Position numbers and translations under genes: made by a program
Assembly: GCA_023229405.1 (NCBI GenBank)
Contig: JALNZH010000210.1
Coordinates: forward strand, 1-6,853
From: Bacteroidota bacterium
GTDB lineage: Bacteria; Bacteroidota; Ignavibacteria; UBA10030; UBA8401
Direction of reading: 5' to 3'
DNA length: 6,853 bases
Notes under the pieces: model-generated
Database searches by the model: none
The model's input: the letters and a program-made list of their open reading frames with translations, nothing else
What the model was told of the DNA's origin: nothing
Shown here: one piece after another, positions 1 through 6,853 of the stretch
Numbering within the stretch: position 1 is the stretch's first letter
Layout of the letters: every line of letters begins with the position of its first letter

Positions 1-1
1 G

Positions 2-2551
2 ACGTATAAAACTGTCGAAGATCCTTCCAAAAAGAAAATGTATGTGCTTGATATGTTTCCGTATCCGAGCGGTGCGGGACTGCATGTGGGACATCCGGAA
101 GGATACACGGCAACCGATATTTTCACTCGTTTCCAGCGATTAAACGGTGTAAACGTGCTGCATCCAATGGGATGGGATGCGTTCGGTCTTCCGGCGGAGC
201 GGTATGCAATGCAGACCAACATTCATCCGTCGGTGACAACAGAAGAAAATATTAACAACTTCCGCCGTCAGATAAAAATGCTCGGACTCAGTTACGACTG
301 GAGCCGCGAGGTGAATACCACCGATCCTCTCTATTATAAATGGACGCAGTGGATTTTTTTGAAGATTTATGATTCTTGGTACGATTTCCGTGCCAAGAAG
401 GCGCGTCCCATTGCTGAATTGATGGCGGAGTTCGAACAGTTTGGCTGCTCGAAGATCGACTGCATGCTCTATTGCGGAAATAATGATTGCTGCTTTACTG
501 CTGCCGGTTGGAAAGCGATGAAGGAACTGGAGAAACAGAATGTTCTCAAAGATTATCGTCTGGTGTACATCGCAGAAATTCCCGTAAACTGGTGCGAAAA
601 ACTCGGGACAGTTCTTGCCAATGAAGAAGTAGACGAATGGGTGGAAAAAGGTTATACCGTCGAACGCCGCCCGATGAAACAGTGGATGATGCGCATTACC
701 GCGTATTGCGAACGGTTGTTGGAAGATTACGCCTTGCTTGATTGGCCAGCCTCCACAGTGGAAATGCAGAAGAATTGGATCGGACGGTCAGAAGGAGCGG
801 AGGTTGATTTTAAAATTGCCAACAGCGCTGAATCTATCCGGATCTTTACAACGCGACCCGACACGATTTTTGGAGCAACGTATATGGTACTTGCTCCGGA
901 ACATCCGCTGGTGGAGACGGTCACAGTTTCGCAACAGAAACAACAGGTAGATGAATATCGCAAACAAGCAACGCTGAAGTCCGAACTGGACCGCGGCATG
1001 GATAAGAATAAAAGCGGTGTCTTTACGGGCGGATATGCTGTCAATCCCGCTACCGGGGAACAAATTCCGATCTGGATTGCCGATTATGTGTTGATGGGAT
1101 ATGGCTTCGGCGCGATCATGGCTGTGCCTGCACACGATGAACGGGATTGGGACTTTGCGAAAAAATATTTCTTACCGATTGTGGAAGTGGTGAAATCACC
1201 GCACAATGTGAACGAACAGGTATATATTGCCAAAGAAGAGCCGTGCGTGAATTCTTCCAACGGCGAAGTGACTCTCGACGGGTTGACCTATGAAGCAGCA
1301 TTCTCAAAAATCGTCGGATGGTTCGAATCGAAAGGAATTGGAAGGAAAAAGGTAAACTTCAAATTGCGCGACTGGCTGTTCTCCCGTCAACGCTATTGGG
1401 GTGAACCGATTCCGATTATCCACTGGGAAGACGGAACGATGAGTCCGTTGAGCGAAAAAGAATTGCCGTTGGTTCTGCCGAGACTTCAAAAATTTCAGCC
1501 AAGCGGCACAACCGAATCTCCATTGGCTCTCGCAACGGATTGGGTGAATGTTGTTGATCATGGTACCGGAAAAAAAGGACGGCGAGAAACGAATACCATG
1601 CCGCAATGGGGGGGAAGCTGTTGGTATTATCTCCGGTATATCGATCCGAAGAACGATACGATCTTCTGCGATCTGGAAAAACAAAAATACTGGATGCCGG
1701 TGGATCTGTATGTCGGCGGCTCGGAACATGCTGTGTTACATTTGATGTACGCACGATTCTGGCATAAAGTATTGTTCGATCTCGGATTTGCCACAACACC
1801 GGAACCGTTCATGAAATTGCGGCACCAGGGAATTATTCTCGGTGAAAATTCCAAGAAGATGTCCAAGTCCCTCGGCAACGTCGTCAATCCGGACGATGTG
1901 ACGAAGGAATACGGCGCCGATGCTCTCCGGTTGTTTGAAATGTTTATGGGCCCGCTGGAAGAGATGAAACCGTGGAGCACAAAAGGGGTGGAAGGTGTCT
2001 TTCGTTTTCTGAATCGTGTCTGGCGATTGTACGTCACGGAAGAAGAGACCTTAAATACTATCATTGCCGATGTGGAGCCGACACCGGAATTTCTGCGTGT
2101 GTTTCATCAGACGGTAAAAAAAATAACAGAAGATGTCCCGGCGCTCCGGTTTAATACCGCCATCGCACAGATGATGATTTTTATTAACGAAGCGTACAAA
2201 CAAGAAAAACTTCCGAAAAAACTGATGCAAGATTTTCTGATCGTGCTGGCACCATTTGCACCGCATATCACCGATGAATTGTGGAACCGGCTGGGCAATC
2301 AGGGGTCGCTCTTTTCGACGGCACAATGGGTTCAGTACGATGTAGCGCTGACAGTGATGGATCAGGTAGAAATCGTGGTGCAAGTAAACGGAAAGATCCG
2401 AGCAAAGTTCAACGTACCGAACGACACTACCGAAAATGATCTGAAAGCGACAGCGCATGCGGAACCGAATGTAAAAATACATTTGGAGGGGAAGCAGATT
2501 GTAAAAGAAATCGTTATTAAAAATAAACTCGTCAACATCGTCGTAAAATAA
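2..2551 (+). CDS. leuS: Leucyl-tRNA synthetase, 5'-truncated by the window edge
   Basis: Cytoplasmic class I aminoacyl-tRNA synthetase that charges tRNA-Leu with leucine. The frame is open from base 2 and reads TYKTVEDPSKKK before the Met at 38, so that Met is internal and roughly 20 N-terminal residues are missing. Numbering from that Met: the HIGH motif is HVGH at 16-19 and the KMSKS motif is at 607-611. The CP1 editing domain shows the threonine-rich TTRPDT at 271-276 and the AVPAHDERD segment, whose Asp370 matches the conserved editing aspartate (E. coli Asp345). Other family blocks are SRQRYWGEPIPI, GGSCWYYLRY and the C-terminal VQVNGKIRAKF region that contacts the tRNA. About 30 to 50 extra residues sit before VNWC (about 115-183), as in Bacteroidota enzymes. 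They include five cysteines at 137, 142, 146, 151 and 152. The frame is intact with a TAA stop. The next gene starts 33 bases downstream with no visible terminator. The identification is essentially certain. Confidence 0.98.
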   Translation, partial: TYKTVEDPSKKKMYVLDMFPYPSGAGLHVGHPEGYTATDIFTRFQRLNGVNVLHPMGWDAFGLPAERYAMQTNIHPSVTTEENINNFRRQIKMLGLSYDWSREVNTTDPLYYKWTQWIFLKIYDSWYDFRAKKARPIAELMAEFEQFGCSKIDCMLYCGNNDCCFTAAGWKAMKELEKQNVLKDYRLVYIAEIPVNWCEKLGTVLANEEVDEWVEKGYTVERRPMKQWMMRITAYCERLLEDYALLDWPASTVEMQKNWIGRSEGAEVDFKIANSAESIRIFTTRPDTIFGATYMVLAPEHPLVETVTVSQQKQQVDEYRKQATLKSELDRGMDKNKSGVFTGGYAVNPATGEQIPIWIADYVLMGYGFGAIMAVPAHDERDWDFAKKYFLPIVEVVKSPHNVNEQVYIAKEEPCVNSSNGEVTLDGLTYEAAFSKIVGWFESKGIGRKKVNFKLRDWLFSRQRYWGEPIPIIHWEDGTMSPLSEKELPLVLPRLQKFQPSGTTESPLALATDWVNVVDHGTGKKGRRETNTMPQWGGSCWYYLRYIDPKNDTIFCDLEKQKYWMPVDLYVGGSEHAVLHLMYARFWHKVLFDLGFATTPEPFMKLRHQGIILGENSKKMSKSLGNVVNPDDVTKEYGADALRLFEMFMGPLEEMKPWSTKGVEGVFRFLNRVWRLYVTEEETLNTIIADVEPTPEFLRVFHQTVKKITEDVPALRFNTAIAQMMIFINEAYKQEKLPKKLMQDFLIVLAPFAPHITDELWNRLGNQGSLFSTAQWVQYDVALTVMDQVEIVVQVNGKIRAKFNVPNDTTENDLKATAHAEPNVKIHLEGKQIVKEIVIKNKLVNIVVK

Positions 2552-2584
2552 TTGGCAAAATTATCAAATTGTACGAGTAAGTGA

Positions 2585-3382
2585 TTGATCAGTGTGACGG
2601 TCATAACGAAGAATGAAGAAGTGAACATTGAACGCTGTCTACAAAGCGTTCAGTGGGCGGATGAAATTATTGTGGTGGATGCAGAGAGTACGGACAGGAC
2701 TGCGGAGCTTGCACGGTCGCTGAAGGGGAAAGTCATTGTGAAGCCCTGGGAAGGTTTTGCAAAACAGAAAGAGTTTGCGCTTCAGCAGGCGACACATGAA
2801 TGGATTTTCTCGATCGATGCAGATGAAGAAGTGACCGATGCATTAAAAGTAGAAATTCTCAAGACAATACACTCCGACGATTCGCTGAACGGATATGAAA
2901 TGCCGCGGAAGAGTTATTTTCTCGGAAAGTGGATACAATACGGCGGATGGTATCCCGGGTATCAACTGCGACTGTTTAAGAAATCAAAAACACGAATGAA
3001 TCACCGTCCGGTACACGAAGGATTTTTGGTGGAAGGAATGAACGGACTATTACAGGCGGACCTGAATCATTATACCTATAACTCCCTGCATCAGTATCTC
3101 GAAAAAATGAACGATTATTCATCCCTCGATGTGTTGAATAAAGTGTCGAACGGACGGATCATCCGCTGGTACAATTTTGTGTTCAATCCGTTATCGGTAT
3201 TTTTGCGGATGTATATTTCGTTGAAGGGATGGAAGGACGGCATACACGGATTTTATCTGGCCTATTATTCTGCGCTGCATTCGCTGGCGATTTTTGCGAA
3301 GGGGTGGGAATATCAACATGCAAGAAATCTTCAGACACCATTGCCTCCGGTTACTCCGGAAGCCGTGGCGAAGTTGAAATAA
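2585..3382 (+). CDS. Family 2 glycosyltransferase, WaaE/KdtX-like (LPS core)
   Basis: A 265-residue GT-A fold glycosyltransferase, likely adding a sugar (glucose in the best-known WaaE/KdtX enzymes) to the lipopolysaccharide inner core at the cytoplasmic face of the inner membrane. The N-terminal strand SVTVITKNEE is the typical nucleotide-sugar entry motif. It is followed by VVDAESTDRT at 31-40, the metal-binding DADE at 78-81, YFLGKWI at 111-117 and RPVHE at 141-145. A hydrophobic, aromatic C-terminal section (about 195-240, with KGWKDG and a GFYLAYYSALHSL stretch) probably lies on the membrane. Length is normal for the family. The start is TTG at 2585: an in-frame TGA lies directly before it, and the next candidate, a GTG at 2594, would cut into the first beta strand. 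Only a weak GAG (2575-2577) is seen upstream. It resembles the partial gene at the window end, about half identical by hand alignment over 117 residues. The acceptor and donor sugars cannot be read from the sequence. Confidence 0.9.
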   Translation: MISVTVITKNEEVNIERCLQSVQWADEIIVVDAESTDRTAELARSLKGKVIVKPWEGFAKQKEFALQQATHEWIFSIDADEEVTDALKVEILKTIHSDDSLNGYEMPRKSYFLGKWIQYGGWYPGYQLRLFKKSKTRMNHRPVHEGFLVEGMNGLLQADLNHYTYNSLHQYLEKMNDYSSLDVLNKVSNGRIIRWYNFVFNPLSVFLRMYISLKGWKDGIHGFYLAYYSALHSLAIFAKGWEYQHARNLQTPLPPVTPEAVAKLK

Positions 3383-3480
3383 CTTTTCAGTGTTGCAAAG
3401 AAAAATATTCGCAGTGAGTGTTATTCTTCTCAGATTTTTATGAGAGTTATGACCGGTCGAATGGACTCAATTTGTATACT

Positions 3481-5340
3481 ATGACAACTTTCTTTCGAAT
3501 ATTATCGTATGTTCGTCCATATTGGCGGACACTGGCGCTTTCCATTAGTTGCACGATCATGTTTTCAATCTTCAGTGGTGCGTCAATCTATCTGACCATC
3601 CCGTTGTTGGAAACACTCTTCGATCAAACGCCAATGGAGATCGCCGCAACGCAGACACCTCCGAAAAATCAACTTGTGCCGAATGAAATTGTAGGAGTGA
3701 AACAATATGTAGAGGAGTCGATTCGCGGTTTTCTCTTCGCCGGAACGAAATCGGAAGCGTTGTTCAAAATATGTGCGCTGATTTTTTTCGTCTTTATGAT
3801 GAAGAACATCTTTGATTATTGCCAGTCCTATCTAATGGCACGTGTAGAACAGAGTCTGATGCGCGACTTGCGTAATGCACTCTACGAACATCTGCACAAC
3901 CTTTCTCTTTCATATTTCTCAAACGAACGGACAGGCAATCTGATCTCCCGCGTTACCAACGATGTGAACGTCGTGAACGGTGGCGTGTCGGCAAGTTTTG
4001 TGACACTGATTAAAGAACCGCTGTTGATTATTGTTTTTCTAACCATGGCATTTACACTCAGTTGGAAACTGACACTCCTCGCATTTATTGTTTTTCCGTT
4101 GATTCTATTGATTATTTCCGGCATCGGTCTGCGGCTGCACAAACAAAGCGGCATTATGCAGGAAAAAATGGCGGATATCACGAGCGTGCTTCAAGAAACG
4201 ATCTCCAACGTTAAAGTAGTAAAAGCCTTCGCGATGGAGGAATTTGAGAATAAAAAATTTCGGAAAGAGACGCAGAGTTATTTTAAAACGATTTTGAAAA
4301 TGACCCGTATCAGAAATTTGTCATCACCCTCCACAGAACTGCTCTCCATTCTTGCCGGTGCCGTAATTATTTGGTACGGTGGACAGCAGGTATTGATCTC
4401 CGGCGAGATGAAAGCAGCGGAATTTCTCGGATTCCTTTTTGCCATATTCCAGATTATGCCTCCGGTGAAGGATCTCGCAAGCGTCAATAACCGTTTGCAG
4501 GAATTTTCTGCAGCGGGGAAACGGATCTTCGAAATTCTGGATACGAAACCGGCCATTCAAAATTCTCCCGGCGCAGTGGCGATCTCTGAGATTAAGGACT
4601 CGGTGGAATATCGTGGAGTGACATTCGGTTATGCAGCCGAGAACGGTGAAAAACGCATTGTGCTTTCCGATGTGAACGTTCGCGTTCGCAAAGGGGAATT
4701 GATCGCTCTCGTCGGTCCCAGTGGAAGCGGAAAAACAACATTCGTGGATTTACTACCGCGGTTTTATGATCCGGTGGGCGGCGGAATTTTTATTGACGGA
4801 ACAGATATCCGGAACATCGATGTGAAATCATTACGGGAAAAGATCGGCATTGTGACGCAAGAGACGATTCTCTTTAACGACTCCGTCCGGAACAACATTG
4901 CGTATGGTTTGGACGATTGTCCGATGGAGCGGATTCGTGATGCGGCAAAAGCGGCGAATGCATTGTCCTTTATTGAGGAGATGCCGCATGGTTTTGAATC
5001 GATGATCGGTGACCGGGGAGTGAAGCTTTCTGGTGGTCAGCGTCAGCGATTATCGATTGCCCGCGCGCTCCTGAAGAATCCTCCCATCATGATTTTCGAT
5101 GAAGCAACATCGGCGCTGGATTCCGAAAGTGAAATACTTGTCCAGGAAGCGATGGAACGGTTAATGCAGAACAGAACATCGTTTGTGATTGCGCACCGTC
5201 TTTCCACCATCCGCAATGCGGATAGGATTATTGTGCTGGAGCATGGTAGTATCATACAGGAAGGTCGGCATGTGGAGTTAATGAAACAGAAAAACGGTCT
5301 TTATAGAAAACTTCACGATATGCAGTTCGACCATCAATGA
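3481..5340 (+). CDS. msbA: MsbA-like ABC exporter, fused permease and ATPase (probable lipid A-core flippase)
   Basis: A half-transporter of the type IV exporter fold that would work as a homodimer in the inner membrane. From the ATG at 3481 it has 619 residues. Six membrane segments lie at about 16-40, 92-114, 172-194, 196-218, 283-303 and 313-330. The ATPase domain follows, with Walker A GPSGSGKTT at 412-420, Q-loop Gln460, signature LSGGQ at 516-520, Walker B IMIFDE at 536-541 with catalytic Glu541, the D-loop SALD and H-loop His572. All catalytic residues are present. The loop between helices 1 and 2 is long (about 50 residues, 41-91). The frame also opens at a GTG at 3418, which would add 21 residues. 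I prefer the ATG because MTTFFRILSYVRPYW matches the usual MsbA N-terminus, but neither start has a convincing ribosome binding site. The MsbA role is inferred from the neighbouring core glycosyltransferases and ligase-like gene. The family alone would also allow a drug or other lipid exporter. Confidence 0.92.
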   Translation: MTTFFRILSYVRPYWRTLALSISCTIMFSIFSGASIYLTIPLLETLFDQTPMEIAATQTPPKNQLVPNEIVGVKQYVEESIRGFLFAGTKSEALFKICALIFFVFMMKNIFDYCQSYLMARVEQSLMRDLRNALYEHLHNLSLSYFSNERTGNLISRVTNDVNVVNGGVSASFVTLIKEPLLIIVFLTMAFTLSWKLTLLAFIVFPLILLIISGIGLRLHKQSGIMQEKMADITSVLQETISNVKVVKAFAMEEFENKKFRKETQSYFKTILKMTRIRNLSSPSTELLSILAGAVIIWYGGQQVLISGEMKAAEFLGFLFAIFQIMPPVKDLASVNNRLQEFSAAGKRIFEILDTKPAIQNSPGAVAISEIKDSVEYRGVTFGYAAENGEKRIVLSDVNVRVRKGELIALVGPSGSGKTTFVDLLPRFYDPVGGGIFIDGTDIRNIDVKSLREKIGIVTQETILFNDSVRNNIAYGLDDCPMERIRDAAKAANALSFIEEMPHGFESMIGDRGVKLSGGQRQRLSIARALLKNPPIMIFDEATSALDSESEILVQEAMERLMQNRTSFVIAHRLSTIRNADRIIVLEHGSIIQEGRHVELMKQKNGLYRKLHDMQFDHQ

Positions 5341-6500
5341 TACAGACCGATACGCTTAAGACATATCTCTATTGGTTCGTGGTGCTGCAGGTGTGCGTCA
5401 TTTCTGTCTCCATTGCTGCCTCGTCACTACTGCTCGGACTGATTATTCTTTCGATTCTTGTTCTGTTTGCCAAGGAACAACGCTGGTTCATTCCTCATAC
5501 GGCAATCGATGTTGCAGTTCTGGCGTATATCGTTATTGAATTTGTGACTGCGATGAATTCTGATTATCAGTTTGACGCGTTAAAAAATTCAAAACGGTTG
5601 TTGCTTATTGTTATGGCATATGCAGCAATTATTGCTTTTGATTCAAAGAAAAAAATCCGGCGTTCTGTACAGCTGCTCTCCGGGGCAGTGGCATTGCTTT
5701 CCATAGCCGAGATCATTCTCTATTATGCTGATGGAACGGAACGTCTCTATGTGTTCCAGCATTATATGACCACCGGCGGTTTGAAGATGATCGTATCGTT
5801 GATGCTGATTCCGTTTATGCTCAGCACTGAAACTGACCGGAGCGAACGCTACTATTACTCCGCCGTGTTTCTCCCGACGATGTTTGCCCTGATTCTAACG
5901 AACACCCGCAGCGCCTGGCTTGGACTCATTTTCGGCATTCTGGTGATGAGCGTTGTGCATTATCGGGTTTTGTTTGCGCTCTTATTTGCTGCAGTGATTC
6001 TCTTTTTTCAATTTGCACCAGAGCAGCAGGTGGCCCGGGCAAAGAGTATTTTGGATTTTTCGAACTCAACGAATATCGGCAGATTTAATATGTGGTCTAC
6101 CGGTTTACAAATGTGGCAGGATAGACCGCTGCTCGGATTTGGTGATATCGATCTCTACACAACGTATCTGACCTATCGAATACCGACGGGGGATGAACCG
6201 GCGGGACATTTGCACAACAACTACGTTCACTTGCTGGTGACCATCGGTATTGTTGGTCTCAGCGTCGTAATGTTTCTGTTTTATAAAATTATTCGAACAG
6301 AATTTCTTGTGTTCCGGAAAGCGGCAGACGACCCATTTGTGCGTACCATCGCCCTCGGCGCATTAGCAGTCTTTTGCGGATTTATGGTGAACGGATTATT
6401 CGAATGGAATTTCGGTGACCACGAAATTATGGTGTTCGTTTGGTTTACAGTCGGATTGTGCATCAGTGCGGGTCGGGTGGAAGGAGGAACGGACGCTTGA
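5337..6500 (+). CDS. O-antigen ligase/polymerase family membrane protein (WaaL/Wzy-like)
   Basis: A 387-residue polytopic inner-membrane protein with roughly ten to eleven hydrophobic segments, close to the usual family length. It shows the Wzy_C-type landmarks: LTNTRSAWLG at 187-196, a loop with GRFNMWSTGLQMW then DRPLLGFG (248-269), and GHLHNNYVHLL running into VTIGIVGL (290-308). Those His and Asn residues belong to the large periplasmic loop that holds the active site in ligases. WaaL-type enzymes transfer a glycan from undecaprenyl diphosphate to lipid A-core on the periplasmic side. A Wzy polymerase has the same fold, and sequence alone does not separate the two. The position directly after an MsbA-like exporter and between core glycosyltransferases favours a ligase. 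The ATG overlaps the exporter stop as ATGA (5337-5340), and no Shine-Dalgarno is seen, so translation is probably coupled. The C-terminal end overlaps the next gene in the same way. Confidence 0.85.
   Translation: MIQTDTLKTYLYWFVVLQVCVISVSIAASSLLLGLIILSILVLFAKEQRWFIPHTAIDVAVLAYIVIEFVTAMNSDYQFDALKNSKRLLLIVMAYAAIIAFDSKKKIRRSVQLLSGAVALLSIAEIILYYADGTERLYVFQHYMTTGGLKMIVSLMLIPFMLSTETDRSERYYYSAVFLPTMFALILTNTRSAWLGLIFGILVMSVVHYRVLFALLFAAVILFFQFAPEQQVARAKSILDFSNSTNIGRFNMWSTGLQMWQDRPLLGFGDIDLYTTYLTYRIPTGDEPAGHLHNNYVHLLVTIGIVGLSVVMFLFYKIIRTEFLVFRKAADDPFVRTIALGALAVFCGFMVNGLFEWNFGDHEIMVFVWFTVGLCISAGRVEGGTDA
6481..6488 (+). promoter_or_regulatory. Strong Shine-Dalgarno sequence for the last gene
   Basis: AAGGAGGA ends 8 bases before the TTG at 6497, a near-perfect anti-16S match at the usual distance. 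It lies inside the end of the ligase-like coding sequence. It decides the TTG start of the downstream glycosyltransferase, and it is the only strong ribosome binding site in front of any start visible in the window. Confidence 0.8.
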
Positions 6501-6853
6501 TCCATTGTTCCGTTATTGTTATTACAAAAAACGAGTCGCACAATATCGAGGAGTGCCTCCAGAGCGTTTCGTTCAGCGACGATATTATTGTTGTTGATGC
6601 GGAAAGTACCGATGACACCGTTGCGAGAGCAAAAAAATATACTCACCGTGTATTCATTCAGCCGTGGATGGGATTTGCCGCTGCAAAACACTTTGCGGTC
6701 AGTCAAACAAAACATGAGTGGGTTTTGTGGCTTGATGCCGATGAACGGGTACTGCCGGAGCTTGCGATCGAACTTCAATCGCTCGTACCATCCGGACCGA
6801 CACATGCAGCATTCACTGTTGCCCGCCGGGCATATTTTTTGGGGAAATGGATC
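6497..6853 (+). CDS. Second WaaE/KdtX-like family 2 glycosyltransferase, 3'-truncated by the window edge
   Basis: An open frame of 119 codons with no stop before the window end. It encodes the N-terminal half of a GT-A glycosyltransferase of the same family as the gene at 2585. Landmarks: SVIVITKNES near the start, IIVVDAESTDDT at 30-41, QPWMGFA at 55-61, the metal-binding DADE at 80-83 and YFLGKWI at 113-119 at the very edge. About 150 residues, including the acceptor-side VHE motif and the membrane-associated tail, should lie beyond the window if it matches its relative. The TTG start overlaps the previous stop (TTGA, 6497-6500) and has AAGGAGGA 8 bases upstream, so both reinitiation and fresh initiation are possible. 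It probably adds another sugar to the LPS core or a related lipid-linked glycan. Its specificity is unknown. Confidence 0.9.
   Translation, partial: MIHCSVIVITKNESHNIEECLQSVSFSDDIIVVDAESTDDTVARAKKYTHRVFIQPWMGFAAAKHFAVSQTKHEWVLWLDADERVLPELAIELQSLVPSGPTHAAFTVARRAYFLGKWI

Noticed and set aside
1304..1729. Open frame of 141 codons on the minus strand inside leuS, with similar ones at 1627-2064 and 2051-2482
   Set aside because: They lie entirely opposite a clearly conserved LeuRS coding sequence, have no ribosome binding site or recognisable domain, and their arginine- and serine-rich composition is typical of antisense frames.
3428..3445. A possible stem-loop, TCTCA and TGAGA separated by 8 bases
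   Set aside because: The stem is only five base pairs, AT-rich, and has no T-run after it. It is not a credible terminator and may lie inside an alternative reading of the exporter N-terminus.
3467..3480. TCAATTTG resembles the Bacteroidota -7 promoter element (TAnnTTTG) with one mismatch, and TATACT next to it resembles a -10 box
   Set aside because: No matching -33 TTTG lies at a suitable distance, and transcription would start at or beyond the exporter ATG. Chance matches are likely in AT-rich sequence.
6281..6805. Open frame of 174 codons on the minus strand over the ligase/glycosyltransferase junction
   Set aside because: It is antisense to two recognisable genes, and its protein matches no family I know. 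The frame stays open by chance of codon use on the + strand.
1..6853. Search for a novel system, mobile element, CRISPR array, tRNA or tandem repeats
   Set aside because: Coding sequence of known families fills nearly all the window. I saw no repeated spacer pattern, no transposase, no terminal inverted repeats and no cloverleaf-like segment.

Overview
The window is a compact, single-strand stretch of bacterial chromosome. All five genes run on the + strand with almost no intergenic space. It opens inside leuS (leucyl-tRNA synthetase; the extreme 5' end lies outside) and continues into an envelope-polysaccharide cluster. That cluster holds a family 2 glycosyltransferase of the WaaE/KdtX type, an MsbA-type ABC exporter, an O-antigen ligase/polymerase-type membrane protein, and the first 119 codons of a second WaaE/KdtX-type glycosyltransferase that runs off the 3' edge.

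The genes point to a Gram-negative member of the Bacteroidota/Ignavibacteriota/Chlorobiota (FCB) group. The LeuRS carries the extra segment before its VNWC motif that I know from Bacteroidota enzymes. The MsbA-like protein has a long extracytoplasmic loop between its first two membrane helices, and most genes lack a good Shine-Dalgarno sequence. Base composition is moderate and looks even across the window. The phylum call is an inference from remembered family features, not from a search.

Layout: 2-2551 leuS (partial 5'); 2552-2584 short gap; 2585-3382 glycosyltransferase A (TTG start); 3383-3480 gap of about 100 bases, in which the exporter may start early with a GTG at 3418; 3481-5340 MsbA-like exporter; 5337-6500 O-antigen ligase-like protein, overlapping the exporter by ATGA; 6497-6853 glycosyltransferase B (partial 3'), overlapping the ligase gene by TTGA and preceded by a near-perfect Shine-Dalgarno sequence. 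No strong terminator is visible between any of the genes, so co-transcription is plausible.

Functionally, the two glycosyltransferases would add sugars to a lipid-linked core oligosaccharide on the inner face of the inner membrane. The MsbA-like exporter would flip the lipid A-core. The ligase would join an O-antigen or other glycan to it on the periplasmic face. leuS is a housekeeping neighbour with no direct role. I see no RNA gene, mobile element, CRISPR array or tandem repeat, and no sign of a novel defence or mobile system. The observations most worth a second look are the pair of related glycosyltransferases bracketing the exporter and ligase, and a cluster of five cysteines in the lineage-specific LeuRS insertion.
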